Position numbers and translations under genes: made by a program | Shown here: positions 44,192 to 52,891 of the stretch, piece after piece | How positions within the stretch are numbered: position 1 is the first letter of the stretch | Layout: the number at the start of each line of letters is the position of its first letter | Notes under the pieces: generated by a model | What the model saw: the letters and a program-made list of their open reading frames with translations, nothing else | Database searches by the model: none | Told to the model about the DNA's origin: nothing | Assembly: GCF_000427665.1 (NCBI RefSeq) | Contig: NZ_KE386572.1 | Location: 5,208,373 to 5,272,372 of the forward strand | Origin: Geminicoccus roseus DSM 18922 | GTDB lineage: Bacteria > Pseudomonadota > Alphaproteobacteria > Geminicoccales > Geminicoccaceae | Length of the DNA stretch: 64,000 nt | Direction of reading: 5' to 3'

Positions 44192-44796
44192 GACCGCGTG
44201 TCAAAGTTCGTCCATGTCGCCTTGTTGGATGCCAACACGAAGGCCAACGGTGCCGCGTTCCGCCGTGAGGTCGTCGCCGCATTCCCCTACCGCCTGCACA
44301 CCGTGCTCACCGACAACGGCATGGCCTTTGCCGACCAGACCTGTGAACCGCGGCCGTTACCCTGAGATCGAGGCCTTCTTCGGCGGGCATATCTTCGACC
44401 GCGTGTGCGACGAGCACGGCATCCAACATCGCCTCACCAAGCCCTACCACCCCTGGACGAATGGTCAGGCTGAACGGATGAACCGGACGGTAAAAGACGC
44501 CACCATCAAGGCCTTCCATTACCCAGACCTCGAGGCCTTGAAGGCTCACGTCCTAGCGTTCGTGCGCGCCTACAACTTCGCCAAGCACCTCAAGGCCTTG
44601 CGCTGGAAGACACCCTTCCAGGCCATCTGCGGCGCCTGGAATGACGACCCGACCGCCTTCAAAATCGACCCGCACCACCTCATCCCGGGACCGTACAGCC
44701 AGGCGCATGGCCAAGGCCCCAGGCGGCACGGCCTGGCTTTTGGGCCGAACCATCAGCGACTGGATCGCTGCGCTGGTCATCGGCGCGCGGCTACCT

Positions 44797-45640
44797 GAGC
44801 AACGCAACCGGACAAGACCTGCACTCCATCGCGCGGCCCGCAAGGAATGTCGGCCACCCGGCGAGCCCGTCGGTCAGCGTCCGGTCGGCCGGCGGGCGGC
44901 CCGCCAGGGTCCTGCCAGCACAGCCCGGCTGCCGGACCAGGCCACCAGCGATCGGCTTGCTGCGCCATCAACAGCGTATGACCATCCGGGGACGCAACCG
45001 GAACAGACCTGCCCTCCACCCCGCAGCGCCCGTGACGAACATCGGCCAACGCGGCGCCCCCTCCTGCCAGCGCGGCCCGGCAGCCGGGCTGCAGCACCGC
45101 TGATCGGCCCGTAGAGTGGGGGCGACGGCGTGCGACTGCCCGGGGACGCTGTCCGAACGGGCCTGCGCTCCACCCGGTGGCGCTCGGGCGGAACGTTGGC
45201 CACCCGCCGGGATGCTCGGGCAGCGGCCGGTCCGCCAGTGCGGTGGTTCGGCAGCCGGGCTGCAGCACCGCTGATCGGCCCGCAGCGTGGGGTGACGGCG
45301 TGCGACTGTCCGGGGACGCTGTCGGAACGGGCCTGCGCTCCATCCGGTGGCGCTCGGGCGGAATGTCAGCCACCCGTCCGGACGCTCGGGCAGCGTCCGG
45401 TCTGCCTGCGGGGCGACCGGTCAGGATCCTGCCAGCGCGGCCCCCCTGCCGGGCTGCCCACCGGTATCGGCCCGCAATGTGGGTCATCGGCGTGCGACTT
45501 TCCGGGAACGCTGTCGGAACCGGCCTTTGCTCCACCCCTGCGGCGTCCTTGCGGAATGGTGGCCACTCGGTCGAGCCGGGCGGGCAGCGTCTGGTCGGCC
45601 AGCGCAGCGGGCGTTCGAGCGCCCTGCCATCGCCGCCGGC
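44797..45640. repeat. degenerate tandem array, about five units of 150-195 bp
   Basis: An anchor of the form GGAANGTNGGCCACC recurs near 44844, 45037, 45190, 45361 and 45553 (spacings about 193, 153, 171 and 192). Flanking segments are shared too: GTGCGACT(G/T)(T/C)CCGGGGACGCTGTC upstream (45129, 45299, 45487), GGGCAGCGTCCGGTC downstream, and GGGCTGCAGCACCGCTGATC at the end of units 2 and 3. Spacings are not multiples of three, and repeats fall in different frames, so the array is not a repeat protein. The spread of lengths suggests old duplications. Function unknown. Confidence 0.7.
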
Positions 45641-46091
45641 CGGGACGTGACGGCCGTTGCTCCTGGCCGGAGCGGTGCGGAACAGCTGGCCGCGGCCGGG
45701 CTGGGCGAGCTGGATGGAGAAGGGGCTGTTCTTTCAGCCTGCCTGCCGGGGAGCGGGGAGCATCCGGGCGGCGTGGCGGGAGCGCGGCCGGAAGCCTGGG
45801 AGGTGCCGGGCCTCGGCGCGACGGGGGGCCGCGCCTGCGGTTCGACCGGGCCGGTCGGCAGCAGCTTTGAGCTGATCCCGCCGGGGCCGGCCCGGTTGCC
45901 GGAGATGCATGGTGGCGACGTTCCGGGTCGCGGCGCGGCGGCAGGCAAGGCGGCAGGTGCTTTCGTGGCCTGGGGCCGGGCGGCAGCCCGAACGGCTACA
46001 TCGGAAACACGATCGGTCCTGCCCTGAAACCGGCCTGTAACCGTCGTCCCGATATCCAGGCCGTCATCTTGATGGTGGATCGGAGATCACG
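45641..46091. other. GC-rich spacer without recognised gene
   Basis: Open frames exist on both strands but none resembles a known family, and none has a convincing start. The last 20 bp hold the GGAGAT ribosome site of the following hydrolase. Confidence 0.4.
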
Positions 46092-46988
46092 ATGAACGGC
46101 GACGCCATGGCCGGTACGCGGCACGAGATGATGACGGCAGGCAGCGTCCTGTCGATCGTCGAGGAGGGCCGCGGCCTGCCCGTCCTGCTTGGGCACGGGT
46201 TCCTCTGGGACTGGAGGATGTGGCAGCCGCAGATCCGCGCCCTGTCCTCGCGCTGCCGGGTCATCGTGCCGGAGCTGTGGGGCCATGGCAGGTCGGGGGC
46301 CCTGCCTCACGGCACGCTCCGGCTGGCCGACCTGGCCCGGCACATGGTTGGGATGCTGGATCGGCTCGAGATCGAGCGCTGCGTCGTGGTCGGCTCGTCG
46401 GTCGGCGGCATGTGGGGCGCCCACCTGGCGGCGCAGGCGCCGGAGCGGGTGGCCGGGCTGGTGCTGATGAACAGCTATCTCGGCCGGGAGCCTGCGGGCA
46501 AGCGGCTGGCCTACAAGGCGATGCTCGATCAGGTCGAGGCATCCGGCCGGGTGGGGGACCAGCTGGCCCAGGCGATCACGCCGCTGTTCTTCGCCCCGGA
46601 CATCGAGACGCGTGCGCCGGCCCTGCCGGAAAGGCTGCGCCAGCAGCTCCGGTGCTTCGATGCCGACGTTCTGCGCCGGTCGATCGTGCCGCTCGGGCGG
46701 ATGATCTTCGACCGCGCCGACGCGCTCGACCTGCTGCCGGGCATCCGGGCGCCCACCCTGGTCATCGCCGGCGCGGAGGACCGCGCCCGGCCGCCGGAGG
46801 AAAGCGACGAGATGGCCGGCCTGCTCGAAACCGAGCTGGTCGTGATCCCGGGCTGCGGGCACAGCGCCACGCTGGAGCGACCCGAGGCGGTCACGGCGGC
46901 ATTGCTGGCGTTCCTCGACCGGCTGGGTCCTGGCAGGCCAGCCAAGGGCGCGGAGCAGCCCTGGCGCGGGGGCCATGCCTGGCGGTGA
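46092..46988 (+). CDS. alpha/beta hydrolase
   Basis: 298 aa, apparently intact inside the IS-rich region. The oxyanion HGFLWDWRMW lies near residue 34, WGHGRSG near residue 63, the nucleophile GSSVGG near residue 100, the acid in AGAEDRARPPEE near residue 223, and the histidine in PGCGHSATLERPEAV near residue 254. This layout is of the 3-oxoadipate enol-lactonase/haloperoxidase-like group; the substrate is unknown. GGAG 6-8 nt upstream supports ATG 46092; ATG 46107 is an alternative. It could be cargo of a past mobile element, since it is surrounded by decayed sequence on both sides. Confidence 0.87.
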   Translation: MNGDAMAGTRHEMMTAGSVLSIVEEGRGLPVLLGHGFLWDWRMWQPQIRALSSRCRVIVPELWGHGRSGALPHGTLRLADLARHMVGMLDRLEIERCVVVGSSVGGMWGAHLAAQAPERVAGLVLMNSYLGREPAGKRLAYKAMLDQVEASGRVGDQLAQAITPLFFAPDIETRAPALPERLRQQLRCFDADVLRRSIVPLGRMIFDRADALDLLPGIRAPTLVIAGAEDRARPPEESDEMAGLLETELVVIPGCGHSATLERPEAVTAALLAFLDRLGPGRPAKGAEQPWRGGHAWR

Positions 46989-47968
46989 GCGTGGAGCCTG
47001 CGGCGGTGCAGGGACCGGCGCTGGCGCCGGCACCCGGCCGGCGGAGGCACGCGCTGCGAGGTGACGGGCAACCTTTGGATGGAGCGGGCCGGGTGCTGCG
47101 CTGGAGACAGCCTGAACGGCTCATTCTCGGCATCGCTGGAAATCCTGGACCAGGCGGGCTCCGGCCTGTCAGCCGAGAACGCGGACAGGCCGCGGCCAGG
47201 CCCGTCCCCTGCGCCTTTGGCTGGAGAACGGGTGGATCCATCCGCTGGCGGCCATTTTTGGGGCTGGCTTCATGCTGCTTCCCGACGGGCTGACGAGGCG
47301 TCGTGCGGGTCCGGTCGGGCCACGAGCTGCCAGCCTGGAGGTGTCCGGCGTCCCGGGGCGGGCAGGACAGCTGGCGAAGAGCCGCTTGATCAGGTGGCGT
47401 CGGGCGCATGCGTCGCCGGGGAGCGGACAGGGGATGGTCCGGCTGGCGGTGCAGGAAGAAGCCGCCTGGATCAGGCGGGCCTTCGGCCAGATGGGGAGAT
47501 GGTCGGCATCATCGGCGTTGTTCGCGATCCGGTGCCCGAGCGGCGGCATGGCGCCTGGCGGCCGGGCCCACGCGAGGCGGCAAGGGGGGTGGCTGCGGCT
47601 GGGTTCACCCGGGACCGGCGGGCTGCCAGAACAGCGGCTGCCTCGGCCGGTGACGTGTCCGGCCGTGGCAGCGCTTGTCGATGCTCGTGGCCGGCACGCG
47701 GGCTGGCGGCATGGCTTGCCACCGGCAGCCGGTCTCGGGCAGGGGCAGGGCTTTCGCTGATCACGCCGCGGGTGATCGGCCGTTTCGCCGACCCGGCCGC
47801 CCATCAGGCCGGTGCGGCTCGATCCGCGCGGGGGGATGCCCGGCCGGCGGTGGCGGCGGGTCGCTTGGCAGACCCATTTTCTGCCTGGTGCTCCTGTTCG
47901 GCCGAGCGAAAACCGGGACGCTGCCGAAGGTTGCCGGGGGTCTCTGCCCTGGGTGCCTGATCCCGCAA
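46989..47968. other. 980-bp stretch without a supported gene
   Basis: Overlapping long frames on both strands are explained by very high GC. I recognise no domain, and ribosome sites are absent. The right end (47969) coincides with the likely TGT left end of the second IS481 remnant. The stretch is probably decayed mobile DNA. Confidence 0.4.
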
Positions 47969-48009
47969 TGTGGCGATACGGTTGGCCATCATGCGGCGAG
48001 GGATGCGCG

Positions 48010-48398
48010 ATGGGCCAGGTTCTTCACGGCTGCGCCCGTGCAATGGAGGCGGTTGGTCGCGCGATCCGCCTATGTCAGGAGAGCGTGAGAGCGGCGGCCA
48101 AGCAGCAGGGCGTCAGCCCGACCACCATCCTGGAGCGGCGCAAACGGCGGACAGCCGCGGACGCGCCCATGGGTCCGAAGCAGGTTCGTTCAACGGCCCG
48201 GACGTCCGAGGAAGAGGCGATGTTCCTCGCCGTTCGCAGAGCACACGCTGCCGCCGCCGGACGACTGCCTCCATGGCTTGCAGCCGACCATCCCGCACCT
48301 GACCCGCCCGTCCTTGCACCGCTGCCTGTCACGGCGTCTGGCCAATGTCCGTGAGCGTATCGGTGCGCCTGTCCCGGGGATCGGGCCCCGCCGCACCG
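48010..48398 (+). pseudogene. second IS481-family transposase, 5' part
   Basis: Reads MGQVLHGCARAMEAVGRAI, QESVRAAAKQQGVSPTTIL (HTH), DAPMGPKQVRSTARTSEEEA, then in another frame LQPTIPHLTRPSLHRCLSR, matching the first third of the IS481 protein at 43620. The match ends at CGGC (48332-48335) where a hairpin-containing insert begins, the same codon position as in the first IS481 copy. The 3' part resumes near 49478, after a decayed IS110. Confidence 0.8.
48336..48398 (+). repeat. hairpin insert (copy 5, partial) at the left side of the IS110 remnant
   Basis: Starts after CGGC as in copy 3 and includes TCCCGGGGATCGGGC (48372-48386), a 14/15 match to copies 3 and 4. GGTGCG...CGCACC and CGGGG...CCCCG inverted arms surround the motif. 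The expected ATGG right edge is missing; the IS110-type sequence follows. Confidence 0.55.
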
Positions 48399-48499
48399 AG
48401 CCATCGTCTTCCAGGCGGAACGGCAGGCAGGGCGCCGGCAAGAAGCCGGAGAGCCTGGTTGCCAGGATGGCCAGCGGGAGGCTTCGGGCCGAGGGGCTC

Positions 48500-49416
48500 A
48501 TGGACATCGTTGACATCGACGTCGCCAAGGCCGGCGTCGAGGTGTTTCCCGGCTGGCTGATGAGGCATCGTACCGCTTCGTCTCAGCCCTGCATGCCTGC
48601 CTGGAGGCGACCGGCAGGCTGGACCTGGATGATGGCCGGTACGCCCAGGCTGGGCAGATCAGCATCGTCGATCCGGCGCGCACCGAGGCCGACGGTGCCA
48701 GCGAACTGGTTCACACCAAGACCAGACGGCTTCCCACCTCGACGGGTTGGCTTAGACCCCAGGCGACGCAGCCCTGATCGCCCGGGTCGGCCGGGCGCAA
48801 GCGCCAGCAGCCTGGACACTGCCCGGCGCGCATGGACGGGAACCGCGCGAACCGGTTCGACGCTGCGATGCCTTCAGGACGGCTCGCGTCCAGGAGATCA
48901 ACCGTCCAAAGGCGGGCTTTGCCGCACCCGCCGCGGCAGCGTCGATTGCTGCTCGCCTTGCCTGGCCCGACGGGGAGATCGACGTGGTGCTCGTCGGGAC
49001 AGGGCGCCTCATCGACGATGATCCGATCTTGAGCAGAACTCCGGCTCTCCTCCCAAGCATCGCCGACTTCAGCGACGTCTCCGCCGCCATCTTGCTGTCG
49101 GAACGTCCTGAACCTGGCCGAATGCACGCCGAAAGCCCTCGCCGCCTTCGCCGGGCTGTCGCCGAGCCGGCGCTCCTCCGGTAGTTCCAGGCGCGGCAGC
49201 GGTACCATCAGCCGCATCGGCAGCGGACGATTGCGCCGCACGCTCACCCGGTGCGCGCGCAGGGCCAAGCGGACCAGCAAGGCTCGGGGCGGCTTCGTCG
49301 ACCGCATGGCCGCCGCAGGCGAGCCGCCCGAGGTCATCCTGGTTGCCGTCGCACGCAAGCTCTTGGCCCGGGCACCTTCGGTCCTAGGGAAACCGAATGC
49401 CGCTCCGTTCCGGAAC
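48500..49416 (+). pseudogene. IS110-family transposase, multiply frameshifted
   Basis: Fragments in order: MDIVDIDVAKAGVEV (RuvC-like DEDD first aspartate) at 48500; ALHACLEATGRL near 48587; ISIVDPARTEADGASELVHTKT near 48660; ALIARVGRAQAPAAW; VRRCDAFRTARVQEINR; LPSIADFSDVSAAILLSER (the SIPGIG-type helix region) near 49050; and the C-terminal Transposase_20 region GTISRIGSGRLRR and AAGEPPEVILVAVARKLLARA near 49315-49375. Several frame changes make it non-functional. It lies between the two halves of an IS481 gene, so it inserted into that element. Confidence 0.82.
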
Positions 49417-49429
49417 ACCCGACCTGCCG

Positions 49430-49761
49430 CCCGCTTGACCGGCAGCACGGTGGGTCCGGGGGATCGGGCGAAGCCCGATGGCATCAGCCGGCTGCCGGAG
49501 ATCGACGGCGACAAACCCGTCAAGAAGCGCGTTGCCCGCTACCCGATCGGCTATTTCCACATCGACCTCGCCGAGGTGCAGAGCGGGGACGGCAAGCTGC
49601 GCCTGTTCTTGGGCATCGACCGTATGAGCAAGTTCGCCTTCGCCCGGCTCGTGCGGAGCGCCGGCAAGATGGAGGCAGCCCAGTTCCTGCGCGACCTGAT
49701 CCTGGCCGCCGAACCGGTTCAGGCTCGGTCCGTCACACCACATCCCGGGCCCCTGCCCTAG
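49430..49761 (+). pseudogene. second IS481-family transposase, middle part (3' end missing)
   Basis: From 49478 it reads DGISRLPEIDGDKPVKKRV, RYPIGYFHIDLAEVQSGDGK, LRLFLGIDRMSKFAFARLV and EAAQFLRDLILAAEP, the central part of IS481 with the HIDLAEV and GIDR motifs. It then ends in unrelated sequence and a stop, lacking the last 130-150 residues. A 176-codon frame at 49231-49761 fuses the IS110 C-terminus to this part and has no meaning of its own. Confidence 0.8.
49436..49481 (+). repeat. hairpin insert (copy 4) at the right side of the IS110 remnant
   Basis: TCCGGGGGATCGGGC (49455-49469) is identical to copy 3 (43967-43981). It forms ATCGGGC (49463-49469), loop GAA, GCCCGAT (49473-49479), and ends at ATGG of the coding sequence exactly as copy 3 does. 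The upstream arm is partly decayed (ACCG, six-base loop, CGGT). Confidence 0.6.
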
Positions 49762-50903
49762 CGTGGATGCCCGCCGCGGGATGCGCTGGCCCTGGCCATG
49801 GATGGCCGCTCGGCCTGGCGGAGGGCGTCGCGCAGCTGGCGCTCGGTGGCGCGCAGGCGGACTTCGGCGGAGGCCAGGCCGGCGAGCGCCAGGAGGGCCT
49901 GCGTTTCGCGCTCGCTCAAGGTGCGGACCCGGTCGTCGATGACGCAGAGCGAGCCCACGGCGAAGCCCTCGCTGTCGAGGATCGGCGCGCCGGCATAGAA
50001 GCGGAAGCCGGGCTCGCCCGCCACGGCCGGGTTGTCGGCGAAGCGCGGATCGCTGGCCAGGTCCTCGACCGAGAACACGCCCTTCTGCAGGATCGTGTAG
50101 TTGCAGAATGCCCAGCTGCGCGGCGTTTCCGGAAGGTCCAGCCCGAAGCGCGACTTGAACCATTGGCGCGTGGGGGTGAGCAGCGTCATCAGGGAGACCG
50201 GCACGTCGAGGGTCTGGCTGGCCAGCCAGGTCACCCGGTCGAAGGCTTCCTCGGGCGCCGTGTCCAGAAGCCCGGTGCGCTCCAGCGCCGCCAGCCTCTG
50301 GCCCTCGTTGAGCGCGATCGGAAAGGCCGTGCCGGCGGATGGCACCGCCACCTTGCCGGTGTCGGCCAGGGAGAAGCGGAGCGAGGCCACCGCCTCGTCG
50401 GGCGTGTCGAGGCGGATCACCCGGCCGGGACCCTCCAGGACGGGCGGCCCGGCGGCGCCGATCGCCAGGATCCGGCTGCGGCCCAAGGACGGGTCGGCGC
50501 CGACGCTGTGCAGAAGCGCCAGCCGCCCGGGATCCCGATCGGCCAGGTCGACCAGCACGGCATAGGGGCGGCTGGAGCCGATCGCGAGCAGGGCCGCGTG
50601 CGGGTCCTCGAAAAGTTCCGCCGTGCATTCGGCCACATCGGCGAACTGCCGCTCATAGAGGCGCCGCCGCCCGGCCGGCGCGACCACCACCACGGTCACC
50701 GACGGCGCGGGCGCGGACGGGGCGGGCGCCCGGCCCTCGATCAGCGCCTCGATGTCGGCGCGATAAACGCGGCGATGCCCGCCCGGGGTCTTCCAGGACG
50801 GGATCGAGCCGCCCTCGATGAGCAGCTGGGCGGTCCGCACCGAGACACCCAGCAGCTTCGCCGTGTCGGCCGTTGTCAGGATGTCCTTTGCGGGCTTGTC
50901 CAT
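49758..50903 (-). CDS. excisionase-type HTH / receiver-like / GAF sensory regulator
   Basis: 381 aa. Residues 8-52 are an excisionase/MerR-type helix-turn-helix (LTTADTAKLLGVSVRTAQLL and IPSWKTPGGHRRVYRADIEAL). Residues 68-180 look like a degenerate receiver-type Rossmann segment (SVTVVVVAPAGRRRLYERQF, YAVLVDLADRDPG, SRILAIGAAG). Residues 200-350 are a GAF domain of the group found before diguanylate cyclases (LAALERTGLLDTAPEEAFDR, FCNYTILQKGVFSVEDLASD, FYAGAPILDSEGFAVGSLCV). A short basic C-terminus ends the chain with no output domain. AGGAGG lies 7 nt before ATG 50903. It is divergent from the GMC oxidoreductase gene and may control it. The ligand is unknown. Confidence 0.82.
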   Translation of the reverse strand: MDKPAKDILTTADTAKLLGVSVRTAQLLIEGGSIPSWKTPGGHRRVYRADIEALIEGRAPAPSAPAPSVTVVVVAPAGRRRLYERQFADVAECTAELFEDPHAALLAIGSSRPYAVLVDLADRDPGRLALLHSVGADPSLGRSRILAIGAAGPPVLEGPGRVIRLDTPDEAVASLRFSLADTGKVAVPSAGTAFPIALNEGQRLAALERTGLLDTAPEEAFDRVTWLASQTLDVPVSLMTLLTPTRQWFKSRFGLDLPETPRSWAFCNYTILQKGVFSVEDLASDPRFADNPAVAGEPGFRFYAGAPILDSEGFAVGSLCVIDDRVRTLSERETQALLALAGLASAEVRLRATERQLRDALRQAERPSMARASASRGGHPR

Positions 50904-51005
50904 GCCGTTTCCTCCTGCGGCTCGTCCGGGCGCGCCAAGCCGCCTGCTGCCGCGGGCTGGCCGGCAAGATAGTCGCCGCGCCAAAAAATGGAAGTCTTGC
51001 TAAAT

Positions 51006-51021
51006 TTGATAGAATTGATAG
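51006..51021. promoter_or_regulatory. tandem TTGATAG repeats in the regulator/GMC divergent gap
   Basis: Two direct copies of TTGATAG (51006-51012 and 51015-51021) separated by AA, in the only AT-rich stretch of the 259-bp gap. This is a plausible binding site for the divergent HTH regulator or part of a promoter. No clear -35/-10 pair was found. Confidence 0.3.
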
Positions 51022-51162
51022 TACAGCGCCTCGCTTGGGTTCAGGCGGGCTCCCCCGCTCGCCGCCAAGCCCCGGACCGTTCGCCCTGGCTGGATCCCGG
51101 CTGCCTGATCCGGTGGACGCCGCGCCTGGATGATGTCCGGTCATGCGAGAAGGAATGTTCAG

Positions 51163-52782
51163 ATGGCATGGCAAGTCGACCCGTCGGAGGACCGAGACTG
51201 GTTGCGGCGGGCGCGGGAGAACCAGGCGCGGCTGACCGCCGGGCTCCAGCCCCGGTACGACGTGATCGTCTGCGGCGCCGGCGCGTCCGGTTCGGTGGTC
51301 GCCCGGCGCTTGGCCGAGAACCCGGATGTCCAGGTGCTGCTGGTCGAGGCGGGCGGCAGCGACGACGCCGAGACCGTGCTGGACCCGGCCCAGTGGCCGG
51401 CCAACCTCGGCAGCGAGCGGGACTGGGGGTTCCAGGCCCAGCCCAACCGCCACCTGAACGGCCGCAGCCTCTCGATGTCGATGGGCAAGGGCCTGGGCGG
51501 CGGGTCCAGCGTCAACGTCATGGTGTGGGCGCGCGGGCACCGCAGCGACTGGGATTTCTTCGCATCGGCGGCGGGCGACCCCGCCTGGAGCTATGAGGCG
51601 GTGCTGGAGCTCTATCGCGAAATCGAGAACTGGCAGGGCGCGCCCGATCCCCGGTTCCGGGGCACGTCGGGGCCGGTCTGGGTCCAGCCTGCCGCCGATC
51701 CGAGCCCGATCGCCCATGCCATGCTCGACGCGGCCGAGGAGCTGGGCATCCCGACCTTCGCCCATCCGAACGGGCTGATGATGGAGGGGGATGGCGGCGC
51801 CGCCCTCGCCGACATGCTGGTGCGCGACAGCCGTCGCCATTCCTTGTTCCGCGCCTATGTCCGCCCCTGGCTGGACCGGCCCAACCTGACGGTGGCGACC
51901 GACACCGTCCTGCGCCGGGTGGTGATCCATGACCGGCGCGCCATCGGCGTCGAGCTGGTTCGCCATGGACAGGTGCAGACGATCGGCGCGCGGGTGGAAG
52001 TGGTGCTGTCGCTGGGCGCCATCCAGACGCCCAAGATCCTGATGCATTCGGGCATCGGCGATCTCAAGGAACTGGGCCGGTTCGCGATTCCGGTGGTGCA
52101 GCACCTGCCGGGCGTCGGGCGGAACTTCCAGGACCATGTGTCGTTCGGCTGCACCTGGGAATATCGGGAGCCGATCGCGCCGCGCAACAGCGGCAGCGAG
52201 GCGACGCTCTACTGGAAGAGCCGTCCCGGCCTGGACGCGCCGGACCTCCTGTTCTGCCAGGTCGAGTTCCCGGTGCCGAGCGAGCGGACCGCGGCCCTTG
52301 GCGTCCCGGCGCATGGCTGGACGATGTTCGCCGGCCTGGCGCATCCTGAGAGCCGCGGCCGCCTGCGCCTGCAGAGCGCCGATCCGGGGGCGCCGCTGGC
52401 GATCGACGCGAACATGATGTCCGAGCCTGCGGACATGGCGACCGCGAAAACCTGCGTGGAGCTTTGCCGCGCGCTGGGCAATGCCCGGGCGTTCCGGCCG
52501 TTCGTCCGGGGCGAAGCCATGCCGGGCGACCTGAAGGGCGAAGCGCTGGAGAGCTATATCCGCGACGCCGCCGTCACCTACTGGCACCAGAGCGGCACGG
52601 CCCGGATGGGGCGCGACGAGCTCTCGGTCGTGGACGGCGCGCTCAAGGTCCACGGGATCGAGGCCCTGCGGGTGGCGGACGGCTCGATCATGCCGCGGGT
52701 GACCACCGGCAACACCCAGGCACCCTGCGCCATCATCGGCGAGATCGCTGCCCGCAAGATCCGCGCGGCGCACGGTTTGTGA
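51163..52782 (+). CDS. GMC-family FAD oxidoreductase (choline dehydrogenase-like)
   Basis: 539 aa. The FAD-binding motif VIVCGAGASGSVVARRLAE lies near residue 31, the GMC signature GKGLGGGSSVNVMVWARGH near residue 108, the second signature LGAIQTPKILMHSGIG near residue 285, and the catalytic His/Asn pair in YWHQSGTARMG near residue 477 and TTGNTQAPCAIIGEIAA near residue 515. It oxidises an alcohol group of an unknown substrate. ATG 51163 was chosen because AAGGA stands about 9 nt upstream; an ATG at 51130 would add 11 residues. It is divergent from the HTH-GAF regulator. Confidence 0.92.
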   Translation: MAWQVDPSEDRDWLRRARENQARLTAGLQPRYDVIVCGAGASGSVVARRLAENPDVQVLLVEAGGSDDAETVLDPAQWPANLGSERDWGFQAQPNRHLNGRSLSMSMGKGLGGGSSVNVMVWARGHRSDWDFFASAAGDPAWSYEAVLELYREIENWQGAPDPRFRGTSGPVWVQPAADPSPIAHAMLDAAEELGIPTFAHPNGLMMEGDGGAALADMLVRDSRRHSLFRAYVRPWLDRPNLTVATDTVLRRVVIHDRRAIGVELVRHGQVQTIGARVEVVLSLGAIQTPKILMHSGIGDLKELGRFAIPVVQHLPGVGRNFQDHVSFGCTWEYREPIAPRNSGSEATLYWKSRPGLDAPDLLFCQVEFPVPSERTAALGVPAHGWTMFAGLAHPESRGRLRLQSADPGAPLAIDANMMSEPADMATAKTCVELCRALGNARAFRPFVRGEAMPGDLKGEALESYIRDAAVTYWHQSGTARMGRDELSVVDGALKVHGIEALRVADGSIMPRVTTGNTQAPCAIIGEIAARKIRAAHGL

Positions 52783-52891
52783 CCCTGCCGCGCTGAGGGA
52801 TCCCCAAGGCGGCGGACGGCCCCGGGCCCAAGCCCCCATGCGACGGCCGAGCCCGGCGCTGTTTCCTGCCTGAACTGGAAGCTCTGGTCCG

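Larger units (their letters stand above)
43620..44798 (+). pseudogene. IS481-family transposase broken into four frames
   Basis: The frames read one after another. (1) 43620-43943: HTH region ATRALATRYGLNPKTVAKWR, TEAEEAIVVEFRRHTLLPLDD and SALHRCLQR. (2) 43991-44130: GISRVPKDEGKASKRRRF, IGYVHIDVCELRLAQGKL and FMFLAI. (3) 44192-44345: DRVSKFVHVALLDANTKANG and LHTVLTDNGMAFADQ. (4) 44345 on: NRGRYPEIEAFFGGHIFDRV, HGIQHRLTKPYHPWTNGQAE, RMNRTVKDATIKAFHYPDLE and DPHHLIPGPYS. The two first breaks are not simple indels: each is a hairpin insert (46 nt and 61 nt net) that shifts the frame by +1. The third is a small indel. DDE residues are otherwise recognisable. The left end may be TGT near 43582. 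Confidence 0.88.

Noticed and set aside
44777-45535. 252-codon minus-strand frame with repeated peptide blocks over the degenerate array
   Set aside because: The DNA repeat spacing is not a multiple of three, so the repeats do not stay in one frame; there is no ribosome site. It is a by-product of the non-coding repeat.
43257-45640. CRISPR array
   Set aside because: Units are 150-195 bp, diverged and irregular; no 20-40 bp identical repeats and no cas genes.
46220-47293. 357-codon frame overlapping the alpha/beta hydrolase
   Set aside because: Same strand but a different frame from a well-supported hydrolase, Gly/Arg/Pro-rich with no domain.
49231-49761. 176-codon open frame
   Set aside because: It joins the IS110 C-terminus to the middle of an IS481 transposase across an insertion boundary, so it is a chance fusion of two pseudogenes.
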